From Desmodesmus armatus (lineage: Eukaryota > Chlorophyta > Chlorophyceae > Sphaeropleales > Scenedesmaceae), in NCBI GenBank assembly GCA_007449985.2, contig VIIQ02000793.1, forward strand, positions 54,705-118,704: a stretch of 64,000 nt of DNA. Reading direction: 5' to 3'. Below, one piece after another: positions 48,786-56,290 of this stretch. The translations under genes were made by a program, and so were the position numbers. Below the pieces are notes generated by a model, which was not told where the DNA came from, did not search any database, and saw only the letters and a list, made by a program, of their open reading frames with translations. How positions within the stretch are numbered: position 1 is the stretch's first letter; the number at the start of each line of letters is the position of its first letter.

Positions 48786-51521
48786 GGGGCGGGGGAGGGG
48801 GAAGTGCCACGTCCACCAACCACCAACGTTACAAAAGGCAGATACTTGGCCGCTGGTCCCATGCCTGCTATCTGTATCCATGTTGGACAGAACTTTCACA
48901 CTACCTGCTTCTGCGTGCGAGTCAGCCGCGGCTTGCTGCGCCCAGACACCGTGCATTCATGACACTGAAGGGTCTACTGACAGTGGCCTGCTGGAGTGGC
49001 CTTCAGCATCAAAGCTGTTAGCAACCTCATAGCAGGACACTGCCAGCAAACACGATGTGTCACACTCAAGCAGCAAGTGCTGTGGCCCAAAGGGGCGATG
49101 AGACGCAGCAGCCGCCCACGCCCCGCGGCCACAACTACTTTCACACTGATTCAAACTTATATAAGCCACTGCTATGCACCCAGACACCGCACATCCAGGA
49201 CAGCAAGGTGTCCACTGTCAGTGGCCTGCTGGAGTTGCCTTCAGCACAGCTGTTGGGCATGATCCCAGCAGGACACTGCCAGCAAACTAACAGTGTCACT
49301 TTCACGCAGCAAGTGCTGTGGGAAAGGGGTGGCCATAGGGAAGCAACACCGAGAGCGCAGCGCCCACAACGCCCCTGCTGCTGATAGTATCCCCACTGTT
49401 TTATGCATGCTACAACAAACACAAATGCCACACTGTCCAGTATCCAGCTGGCGTTCAGCCGCCACACACCGGGGACAAGTGCGATGTGAGTGTCCACCGT
49501 CAGCGCATTGCTGAAACTTGCCTTCGTTACACAACGAGGACAAAACTCAGGATGGCACTGCCAACAAACACACACAGGCACTCTCATACAGCAGATGCTG
49601 TGGAGCGAGGGAGAGGGGAGACAAGGGGCCCAAAGCGACAGCGCGAGAGCGAGAGAAGGGGCGCGAGAGAGAACAAAGATTGAGCTAAGGAGAGTGAGAG
49701 ACACTCAAGAAAGGGATAGAGAGAGAGTGCGCAGTGAGCCGCTGCTTGCACTGCACCAACACTGCACGTGAGGGGCACCAGTTCCATGCGCGCTGCCTGT
49801 GATCAACACACCGGCCACACTATCCCCAAACCATCATAAAACAAGTGCGCAGTGCGCCGCTGCTTGCTATGCCCCAACACTGCACTTGAGGGACACTGTG
49901 TGCCCGCTGTCAGTGGCCTGCTGGAGTTGCCGTCGGCATCACAGCTGATGGCAACTTCAGCAAGATATTGCCAGCAGTCACATAGTATCACCTCTCATGC
50001 AGCGAGTGCTGTGGCGGAACAATGAGCCGACAATAAGCTGACTGAAACAGCAGCATCCACCCTCAGTCCACGGCTGCTAGTACAATCACAAACCGTCACT
50101 ATCTACCTTCATATGGTTGCACTGCTGCCACACCACACTCCATGCACCCACTTATCTGGCCAAGTGTGGCGCTCTGTAGCAGCTAGTAAAGCAGCCCCCA
50201 CCGCCTTGACCCCCTGCTCCCCCCCCCCCCCCCGGGGCCCCGCCACGGAGCAGCACCCGCAAGAGAAGCAAGAGAGCGTACCTGCATTGTGTGTCATGTG
50301 GTACGGCACGATCTGCTTCACCAGCGCCAGCAGGTCATCAACAGGCTGCTCCTTCTCGTGACGGACCTGCACACAGCATGACGCAGCGTGGCACAGCACA
50401 GCACAGCCGGTGAGGATGGTCACTGTGAAAGCACCTCCCTACCTGCCGCCCTGGTGCATGCGAGATACATGCATTTGCTGTTGTGCGAGAGACTTGCTGC
50501 TGTGACAGCACTGGAGTTGAGGAGGCAGTGCAGTCGCTGTTCTGAGTTTGACCGTCTGCTGAGACTCCAGGCCGCGAGCGGCATGCCAGCTGTTCTTTCC
50601 TCGTGCTTGTCTGGCAGCCCTGTACAGGTATGAAGCTTGCAAGCTTCCACCCACATAAGCAGCGCCACCGGCAGTGCTAGGCTAAGGACAGATAAACCAG
50701 GGCAACGCTTCAGCACACACAGGAACTCCACATGCCTCTCTCTCCTCAGCTGACGTCATCAAATCTGCAGTTGCAAACTGCAGATATGATGATATCAGCT
50801 GAGGTTTTGAGGCATGCAGAGGTTTTGTGTGTGCGCATGACCACCCTGAAAACGCCTGCTGTCCTCCAGGATGCATCCCACTGCACCTGCATTACATGCC
50901 TCGCCCCCAAAGATGCAGCCACTGTCCCAAGCTGCACATCGACAGAGCCTTCCAGTGGGTGTCCCACTACTCTGCAGGACCCCAGCTAGACACCCCCACT
51001 GCACCCGCCCCACATGCCTCACATGCCTCACACCAACGCACCTTATACTCCTCTGAGATCTCTCCTGCCAGGTGGCGCATGTATTCATGGCCCCAGGTCT
51101 CCAGATCGTCCGTGTGTCCCTGCAGCTTGAACACCAGCCCCTGGCGCTCGCCCTCTTTGCCCGCTACTGTGCTGCACATCAGGGAGAGGATGTCTGCGAG
51201 GGTTTTGCGGTTGGGTCCCGCGGGCATGGTCTCGAAGAAAGCCATGAGGGGCTCGAGGTGTGGCCGCAGGAACTTGAGAGGCTTTGGCACAGCTGTCATG
51301 GAGGACGTGGTTGAATGGATTTCCTTGGTGATGCTGTCCAGGGCTGCCTTTGCTATGCCTGCATCCTTGTCCTGTGTGCGTTCAACGAGCAGCTCTATGT
51401 TACGCTTGAGCTCCAAGTCCTCCTCGGACAAGTCTGCATCCGGATCTGTTGGCTTCTCTGCCTTCTTCTTGCCCTTGTCGTCCTGCTTGGGCGCTGCATC
51501 CTGCTGCTTCTCAACAGCCAT
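19731..51521 (-). CDS. RPN1: 26S proteasome regulatory particle base subunit RPN1 (PSMD2)
   Basis: RPN1 is the proteasome base scaffold that binds ubiquitin and UBL shuttle proteins. Nineteen exons were placed from homology and GT-AG sites: 51042-51521, 50282-50366, 38878-39017, 38426-38531, 37837-37934, 36295-36430, 35435(or 35423)-35563, 34738-34843, 33891-34110, 33103-33224, 30838-30937, 30475-30627, 29760-29877, 22129-22231, 21609-21675, 21160-21300, 20708-20809, 20165-20285 and 19731-19876. The sum is about 890 aa; human PSMD2 is 908. Landmarks: acidic/Lys-rich N-terminus, [16 protein letters not shown], proteasome/cyclosome repeats ([26 protein letters not shown]), [36 protein letters not shown] and terminal NPDY. 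Two single-base breaks (about 22188 and 20230) interrupt the frame. Introns are bloated by exon-border copies, a retrotransposon and satellites. Confidence 0.95.
21354..21382 (-). repeat. 5'-part copy of RPN1 exon 16, with acceptor
   Basis: It repeats the first ~28 nt of exon 21160-21300 (coding [10 protein letters not shown]) with its CAG acceptor, directly upstream of the intact exon. Confidence 0.8.
21998..22032 (-). repeat. 3'-part copy of RPN1 exon 14, with donor
   Basis: It repeats the end of exon 22129-22231 ([11 protein letters not shown] region) with the GTGG donor context and lies downstream of the intact exon. Confidence 0.7.
22327..22741 (-). repeat. 5'-part copies of RPN1 exon 14, one of them inverted
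   Basis: Direct copies at about 22327-22374, 22433-22480 and 22691-22741 repeat the first ~45 nt ([11 protein letters not shown]) with a CAG or equivalent acceptor. A further copy at 22548-22596 reads on the plus strand, so it is inverted. All lie upstream of the intact exon 22129-22231. Confidence 0.8.
24621..24745. repeat. Imperfect inverted repeat (~50-bp arms)
   Basis: Two blocks pair across a short loop: 24621-24675 (ending TTATCTGGAAGAA) and 24690-24745 (starting TTCTTCCAGATAA). The outer part pairs through CCAGTGG...CATCTGGCTAG and its complement, with several mismatches. Confidence 0.7.
26142..26276. repeat. Perfect 57-bp inverted repeat with 21-nt loop
   Basis: Arm 26142-26198 is the exact reverse complement of arm 26220-26276. 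The loop is 26199-26219. It lies inside RPN1 intron 13 and would form a long hairpin in the pre-mRNA. Confidence 0.95.
27244..27306. repeat. Perfect 22-bp inverted repeat
   Basis: Arms 27244-27265 and 27285-27306 are exact reverse complements, GC-rich, with a 19-nt loop containing the GTGCCTGGCTC repeat word. Confidence 0.9.
30078..30390 (-). repeat. Two 3'-part copies of RPN1 exon 12, with donors
   Basis: Copies at 30078-30150 and 30309-30390 repeat the end of exon 30475-30627 (KVQELLGL...ETEEATAWK) and its GTAGG/GTGGG donor. Both lie downstream of the intact exon. Confidence 0.85.
31017..31098 (-). repeat. 5'-part copies of RPN1 exon 11
   Basis: Two short copies (31017-31054 and 31069-31098) of the exon start coding ELSGCWVK lie upstream of the intact exon 30838-30937. 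Confidence 0.7.
31560..32900. repeat. Tandem array in RPN1 intron 10, ~185-bp period
   Basis: Three nearly identical units start near 31991, 32176 and 32360 (periods 185 and 184 bp). More diverged units lie on both sides, from about 31560 to 32820. Each unit has GTCAACCAC/CTCAAGTCAAG and GGTTTGTGGGTTGTGTAGGGG. Some units contain an ATGAGT...ACCACGTCC stretch resembling the 3' end of RPN1 exon 10 (33103-33224), and a clear copy of that exon end with ATGCTCATGAGTGCTG lies near 32872. The array probably started as exon-border duplication. Confidence 0.75.
33402..33708 (-). repeat. 5'-part copies of RPN1 exon 10
   Basis: Copies at 33402-33474 and 33648-33708 repeat the exon start (VLDSDK...[13 protein letters not shown]). 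The first keeps a CTACGG/acceptor context. Both lie upstream of the intact exon 33103-33224 and are separated by G-rich tracts. Confidence 0.85.
34193..34350 (-). repeat. 5'-part copies of RPN1 exon 9
   Basis: Two diverged copies (about 34193-34216 and 34284-34350) of the [14 protein letters not shown] segment lie upstream of the intact exon 33891-34110. They are interspersed with AGCAC pentanucleotide repeats. Confidence 0.65.
34616..34664 (-). repeat. 3'-part copy of RPN1 exon 8, with donor
   Basis: It repeats the exon end (GGLPLIDK) with its GTAAGT-type donor, downstream of the intact exon 34738-34843. Confidence 0.8.
34856..34905. repeat. AGCAC pentanucleotide microsatellite
   Basis: About nine units of AGCAC lie just upstream (in transcription) of the RPN1 exon 8 acceptor. 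Shorter tracts of the same word occur near 17240, 34120 and 53750. Confidence 0.9.
35146..35180 (-). repeat. 3'-part copy of RPN1 exon 7
   Basis: A diverged copy of the exon end (SVSSEASGS), downstream of the intact exon 35435-35563. Confidence 0.55.
35777..36134 (-). repeat. 3'-part copies of RPN1 exon 6, with donors
   Basis: Copies at about 35777-35808 and 36070-36134 repeat the exon end ([18 protein letters not shown]) with donor. They lie downstream of the intact exon 36295-36430. The nearer copy is almost identical. Confidence 0.85.
36555..37184 (-). repeat. 5'-part copies of RPN1 exon 6, with acceptors
   Basis: Four copies (about 36555-36581, 36748-36802, 36900-36962 and 37158-37184) repeat the exon start (DDEERDVLR..., up to SNSKLSE in the longer ones). 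All lie upstream of the intact exon. The copy nearest exon 5 is the most diverged. Confidence 0.85.
37196..37321. repeat. Near-perfect 30-bp inverted repeat in RPN1 intron 5
   Basis: The arm near 37196-37225 (GTGGCAAAAATGGCTTCACT...) pairs with 37292-37321. A second inner pairing involves CCATGCATCCCC and a GATGCATGGGGA block. Confidence 0.8.
37441..37745 (-). repeat. 3'-part copies of RPN1 exon 5, with donors
   Basis: Three copies (37441-37487, 37563-37608 and 37709-37745) repeat the exon end ([12 protein letters not shown]) and donor. They lie downstream of the intact exon 37837-37934. Divergence increases with distance. Confidence 0.85.
38258..38305 (-). repeat. 3'-part copy of RPN1 exon 4
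   Basis: A diverged copy of the VALRLNEV segment with a GTAGGT donor-like end, downstream of the intact exon 38426-38531. Confidence 0.65.
39685..42210 (-). CDS. LINE reverse transcriptase ORF (partial)
   Basis: The frame codes for an RT palm/fingers region and a thumb, then a long C-terminal region with a CCHC-like motif. The aspartates expected for catalysis are visible in FVDFKKAFD (motif A) and YADD (motif C). No RNase H or apurinic endonuclease domain was recognised. The listed high coordinate is a TTG codon, not a proven start; the frame extends farther upstream. The plus-strand open frames over this region are shadows. Confidence 0.9.
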   Translation of the reverse strand: MHNVGLILAFANPPLLPAPFLFLEWLVSSVGSRNPFTLGTYFGHTQKDYWHVFFGDRRPQTPLSDVAAWTDYFRVLLGAAPHPQALSVDEVALKQQLYAAAPRGQEAAMAALNADVTLAEVEQCMALPAGKAPDAQGLTGELLRLAAAPVRDTGSSGDPLPACPVVVECAQWLLQAMFSNACVPEVMRTSKLVPVPKSLSPAALAVRDQYRGISVSPVFSRMLDRFLNQRFERLASLLSLRAPTQCGFRPGHGTLDAIFTLQHLISVAQHRRRRLYVVFVDFKKAFDKVRRDLLLERCRQLGVHGPFLDMLVALYDRVCCQVAVNGELGDAFPTVSGTKQGSELSPLLFGLFIELLHYLIRLKLPGAGPVLSGLKVPDVMYADDVGLLSFEACEIQQIVDVLDVFCTLFDMEVNLAPHKTCVVCFRPQHLRVPAGFRLVFRGREIALQSEYVYLGVRVHATRGLLGASDALAVSGSKAMHAMLTRCRRACLTQFDIKCRMFDILVEPVLSYASHIWGPAMFVKRLHSAPYDTQAESVHTSFLRIMTGSIKGVAKDVLYRDLHRIPVMYHWVVLAARWWTKLSDSRDEEPRSLASCVWREDVMLALDGCQRCWSYGVLHTMSGLQLLDSSWRQQPLEWVLQQRWQESAVQAALAGLFRDRWQGLTEGTPRTAPSAGIHRLTHHAWVYPLDPGFDPFSRDHAAPHMKLCLSFNVAQNLAQLRVGSAHLEIEQGRKRRESVPRADRICRLCSGQDASLANRAAVLARTGTSNNVEDLKHFILECPVYDDLRTACPAFADPASVQLGDQDCVATVFQHAEQSALAHTLYKMKVRRARLLGLTMGI
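39685..42388 (-). mobile_element. Non-LTR (LINE-type) retrotransposon, 5'-truncated, inside RPN1 intron 2
   Basis: A single long open frame ends at the TGA at 39687-39685 and is open at least to 42388 without a convincing ATG, so the element is probably truncated at its 5' end. Reverse transcriptase motifs occur in order: VPKSLSP...[53 protein letters not shown] and the catalytic YADD (in [11 protein letters not shown]). A C-terminal zinc-knuckle region follows (CRLCSG...[12 protein letters not shown]). No endonuclease domain lies in the part present. The frame is intact over more than 840 codons, pointing to a recent insertion. It has the same orientation as RPN1. No LTRs were seen. Confidence 0.92.
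42450..43720. repeat. Satellite array A, ~260-bp units (RPN1 intron 2)
   Basis: At least four units recur near 42706, 42981, 43231 and 43490. They share GCCATGCTGCTCTACCCACAAG, GGTACAGTTGCAAGG, a poly-G/GGGAGGG stretch and CTCTGCACCAGCAGATGG. The array lies directly 5' of the LINE. No family product is recognisable in its open frames. Confidence 0.75.
43960..44600. repeat. Satellite array B, ~240-bp units
   Basis: Three units share ATGGGGCAGCATGGTTCAGC, CTGCTTGTAG, CCATGCTGCCCCACCTGCAGGG and a GTGTGTTA/GAG tail. The GGGCAGCATGG word links it to array A. Confidence 0.7.
44880..45260. repeat. Satellite array C, two ~250-bp units
   Basis: Two units begin with ACATATGAAGTGCT at about 44898 and 45150 and share GATGCAAGCAGGATG, GCAGACGTCCTCA-type words and a CATGCTGCCC/CAAGCTACCC end. 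Confidence 0.7.
45780..46400. repeat. Satellite array D, ~250-bp units
   Basis: Two strong units (about 46080 and 46320) share GCAGGGCAGCATTGCCAAGG, TCAGCTGGTGAAGCCCCCG and GCCGCTCTACACACAAGG. A diverged unit lies near 45800. Confidence 0.7.
47632..47782. repeat. Long near-perfect inverted repeat (~70-bp arms)
   Basis: The arm 47632-47702 (GGGGAAGGGTGGGGTGGGG...GAGAGTGCTGTGCTGAGG) pairs with 47711-47782 with only a few mismatches and a loop of about 8 nt. It is embedded in array E. Confidence 0.85.
48731..48782. repeat. (AG)26 microsatellite
   Basis: An uninterrupted AG dinucleotide tract within RPN1 intron 2. A related GA/CGAGAG-rich stretch occurs at 49610-49730. Confidence 0.97.
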
Positions 51522-52076
51522 GATGGCTGTTCACGATAAGCGAGTGATCAGGCCTGCTGTGTCGCTCTCGAGCTGTTGCAACGGATTTGGTGATGAAATG
51601 TGATCAAGGTGCAAGCAAAGTGCGAGACCCGAGACACAAGGCCAGCGTGAACACGAACAAGTATACAATAGAAGTCTCCTAATTCATAGCGTCAGGACAA
51701 CCAGGCAACACACATCACATTACGTGAACGCCGAACTGCCACTGAAACCTGGTGGTGCGGATGGTCAGCGCGAAACAACAGCTCCTAGTCGTTCTGTGCA
51801 ACGGTGATATTGTTTTTGTTGAAGCAGTGCATGCTGCAAGCCCCAATGCACTGCATCACTGTGCCATCTCTCCCTGCAGATCACTACTACAACCTGGTCT
51901 TGCACACAGAGTACAGTCTATCCTGCAGTTGCTATCATCAGTAATCCAGCTCGCACATCACATCGGCAAAGGGGCCCTTCATTATCCGAAACCCTACAGT
52001 AGCTGGCAGCGCCTGACCAGCATGTGACCACCCTCAGCAAGAAAAGTAACACAACCAGCAAAGCAACAGCAGCAGC
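51522..52076. promoter_or_regulatory. Bidirectional promoter region between RPN1 and the VHS-like gene
   Basis: The RPN1 ATG (51521, minus) and the VHS-like ATG (52077, plus) are 555 bp apart and divergent. The interval holds no supported coding sequence, so it must contain both promoters and both 5' UTRs. No clear TATA box was identified. Confidence 0.6.
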
Positions 52077-55000
52077 ATGGCCGACTTTCGATCCACATTA
52101 TACAGCATAGACGAGGGCGGTGGGGGCAGCATCTGCTGGCAGCCTCTGCTGGAGATCAGCCGGACAGTCAACAGCTTGCACTGCGTGCCTGGCGACCTGT
52201 TGGCAGCCCTGTCAGACAGGCTCAAATCTGAGGCAACACACGTGGTGCTCAACACACTGACGGTAAGTACAAAAGCCGCGCAATCGTTGTATAATTGCTG
52301 TGTATATAGTACGTCAGCTATGTAGTGCTCCTTCGGATACACAGCCATGTAACGCAATGCCACCTACAAGTATCAGTGAACCCCCCTACTATGCACTCAG
52401 CTGTCTGAGCAGCCATGCTGGTGTGCTTATCAATTGTCAGGCAGCAGCAGCAGCAGCAAGGTGATGAAGGCACCCAGCTTCCACCTTCCTAGCCCTGCAC
52501 AGCCACCCTCCTTACCTGGCCCACAGGCCCCTCAGTCAGTTGTCTGGCTTCATAGTTAGCATGGGTGGAGGGTAGCTCTTGGCTGGCCACACATACAGTT
52601 GTGAGGTGTTGCGCCTTGCTATCTAGAGGCATCAGTCGCTTGTCTGGCGCCTGTTGCCCCCACCTTCCACAACCGGCCCCTTCCCCTCCCCCAGCCCTGC
52701 GCAGCATCTGTCTCAACAGCCCCAATGCGGTGCATGGGCCTGTGTGGGACACCAGCAGCAAGGTGAAAGATGCTCTTTACCTCCCTCCTCCCTCCTCCCT
52801 CCTCCCTCCTCCCTCCTCCCCCTCCCCCTGTCGTCGTCCTCCCCCCGCCCCCGCCCCCGGCCCTGCCCCAACCTGGTCCCTATCGCATAGCCTCTTGCAC
52901 TATGTCTTCTCCTGGCTGTTCCTCCCTCCCCCCCCCCAGGCCCTGCACACGATCTGCCTCAACAGCCCCGCTGCTGTACATGACCAGCTGTTGGGCAGCA
53001 GCAGCAAGGTGATGAAGGCACCCTTGTCCTCCCCCCCAACCCTCCCCCCCCCCCCCCTCCCCCCCCCATCTCACTTCCTGCCCCCCCCTCGCTCCTCCCC
53101 CTCCATTACTTACTTCACAGCCGCCTGCACCAAGTTTTCTGCCCACCTGTGCCCCACCACCCCCCTGCACCTACCACCCCCTGCACCCACCCACCCAACC
53201 CTGCAACCCCTGCACTCCCCCCCCCCCCAGGCCCTGCACACGATCTGCCTCAACAGCCCAGCTGCAGTCCACGACCAGCTGTTGGGCAGCAGCAGCAAGG
53301 TGATGAAGGCTCTGGAGAGGCTGCTGAACAAGCCCCCCTTCCCTGGAGTGGAGGGTGCAGCAGCACAGCTCCTCCTGGACTGGGCATTCCTGTACGGGTG
53401 AGCCCCTGATGATATCGTCAACCCTGGGGTGTGGGGGGGTGGGGGGGGGTGGGGGGGTGTTGCGCCAAAAGGGGTGTGTGTAGCCCCCCTTCCCTGGCGT
53501 GGAGGGTGCAGCAGCACAGCTCCTCCTGGACTGGGCATTCCTGTACGGGTGAGCCGTGGGGTTTGGGGGGGGGGGGGTGCAGAGGGCGGGAGGGCGGGAG
53601 GGGGGGGCAGCACTTTTCTCTTACACAGTCAGCGCACGTGCCCAGGGGGGGGGGTGCAAAGACGGGTGATGTGCCCCACCCGCACAGTGAGCAGGCAGCG
53701 CAGCTGCTTGCGTACTCTGTCGTAACATCTTCCCATCTGGTGAGCATGCACACAGCACAGCACAGCACAGCAGAGCACAGCTCCTCCTGGACTGAGCATT
53801 CTCGTGCGGGTGCGCCTTTGTCTATATAATTAGCCCGAGGGTGTTTGGGGAGGGGTCCACCAAAGATGGGGTGTGTACCCCACGCGTACAGCGCAGAGGC
53901 GCACGGCACAGCACAGCACAGCACACAGCACAGCACATGCACAGAGCTATTTCTGTCCCTGCTGTCTCGAGGTTGAAGACTAATGCCCGGTGAGCACTAC
54001 ACAGCAAAATGTGCATGCGTCAAACCTTCCAAAGTCGGAATCCCCCCCCCCCCCTTCCACCCACACCCCCTGCTCCCTGACAGGCAAGAGGAGCTGGGTC
54101 GCAGGTCCTTTGCTGTCCTGACCAGCAGTAGCAAGCTTCGCTCAATGCTGCAGATCACAGCACACAGCACGACACAGAGCTCTTGTCTCCCTGCCAAATA
54201 AACATGCACACCGTGAATTTGCAACACAGCAAGCTGCATTGTACGACCTGAAAGACTAAATTTGTGCTCATACCATCCCCCCTGCCGCCCCCCCCCCTCC
54301 CTCTCTCAACACAGGCAAGAAGAGCTGGGTCGTCGGTCCTTTGCCGCCCTCACCAGCAGCAGTACGCTTCGCTCAATGCTGCAGATCACAGCACACAGCA
54401 CGACACAGAGCTCTTGCCTCCCTGCCAATAAACATGCACGCCGTGAATTTGCAACACAGCAAGCTGCATTGTACGACCTGAAAGGCTAAATTTCTTAGCT
54501 CATACCACCCCCCCTGCCCCCCCCCCTCTCAACACACAGGCAAGAAGAGCTGGGTCGCCGGTCCTTTGCCACCCTTACCAGCAGCAGCAAGCTTCGCACA
54601 ATGCTACAGAGCATGGCAGCCTCTGATGTGGCTGTGATGCTGAGAGAGGACAGCCAGCTGGGTCTGCCTCAGTACTGCAGCCTGATCAAGGGACTCGATT
54701 TCCAACACCACTTTGCTTCACAGCAACTGGGCAGCCCACTGGCAGGTGAGAGCACCCCCCTGCTCTCCCCCTCCCCCCCCACCACCACCACCGCCACCAC
54801 CATCACCCACCCACCCCACCACCCCCGCCCTCCGACCCCTAGCTAAGTCATGCCAGTGATGCTCAGAGAGGACAGCCAGTTGGGTCTGCCCCAGTACTGC
54901 AGTCTGATCAAGGGACTGGACTTCCAACACCACTTCGCCTCGCAGCAGCTGGGCAGCCCACTGGCAGGTGAGCCCCACTGCTCCCCCCCCCCCCCCCCCC

Positions 55001-55730
55001 CCAACACCCTCCCCACTCAAACATTCACCACCCCACCCCCATCACCCCCCCCCCCACCCACCCACCCCCCACCCACCCCAAGCGCAGCTGAGTCATGTAA
55101 GTTGATGCTCAGGGAGGACAGCCAGCTGGGTCTCCCTCAGTACTGCAGTCTGATCAAGGGACTGGACTTCCAACACCACCTCGCCTCGCAGCAGCTGGGC
55201 AGCCCCCTGGCAGGTGAGAGCATCCCCCCCCCCCCTTGCTCCCCCCCACCTCCGTCACCCACCGCCCACCCCACCACCTCCACAAATACCACCACCCCCC
55301 ACCTCGACCCCCACACATCCTCACAGCCACATACCTCAAGGCCCCTTTGTAAGTTAGCAGTGGCTGTGATGCTCAGGGAGGACAGCCAGCTGGGTCTCCC
55401 TCAGTACTGCAGCCTCATCAAGGGACTCGACTTCCAACACCACTTTGCCTCACAGCAGCTGGGCAGCCCCTTGGCAGGTAAGGCCTGGCCTGTCCCTCCC
55501 ATCCCCCCCCCCCCACCACCACCACCAGCACCACCCCCCCCCCCCCCCCCCCCCCGGGAGCCGCAGCCAACTTATGTCAGTGGTGCTCAGGGAAGACAGC
55601 CAGCTGGGTCTGCCTCAGTACTGCAATCTGATCAAGGGACTCGACTTCCAACACCACTTTGCCTCACAGCAGCTGGGCAGCCCACTGGCAGGTGAGAGCA
55701 TCCCCCCCCCCCTGCCCCCCCCCCTGCCCC

Positions 55731-55761
<31 letters not shown>

Positions 55762-56255
55762 ACACTGTTGCTTGCCTATCTAGTAGGACAGTCTTAGGGA
55801 GCTTGCATGTATCCAAGTACTCCCTCTGTCGACACACACACTTCCACCCCATTCCCTCACACACCCCCTCAACCCACGCCACCCCACCCTCCACACACAC
55901 AGTCACAGAGCTCAGGACTCACAGGGTCCTAAGGTGTGTGACTGTGTGTGGAGGGGGGGTGGGGGGCGGTGGTTTGGGGGGGGGGGCAGGGGGGGGGGGG
56001 GGGTTGGCTGTGGCGTTGAGGGAGGACAGCCAGCTGACACTGCTGCAGCTTGATCAAGGGCTGTACATTCACACCTTTCACTAATTTCAGTAATTGGATG
56101 TTACACAAAACATCGCCTGCTTGGGGAGCCAACAAACTTTCCTTGTATCTACTTTCTTGTTGAGCTGATGTAGATGCCAACCCATACAGCACTAACATTG
56201 CACTTCACCCTGCCCCCTTCCTTGGCCCTGCTTCCAACCCCCCACACAGGCACAG

Positions 56256-56290
<35 letters not shown>

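Larger units (their letters stand above)
46738..50020. repeat. Satellite array E, ~250-300-bp units
   Basis: Many units share GTGGCCTGCTGGAGTTGCC and AGCAGGACACTGCCAGCAAAC, each followed by a CACAGTG...CACTTTCA stretch and a GCAAGTGCTGTGG stretch. Examples start near 46990, 47260, 47530, 48060, 48590, 48980, 49215, 49490 and 49910. The array fills the exon-2-proximal part of RPN1 intron 2. Confidence 0.75.

Noticed and set aside
52565..53401. A 278-aa plus-strand open frame read as one long exon
   Set aside because: It fuses three exon-2 copies through C-rich intron sequence. The acceptor at 53230 and the copy structure explain it better.
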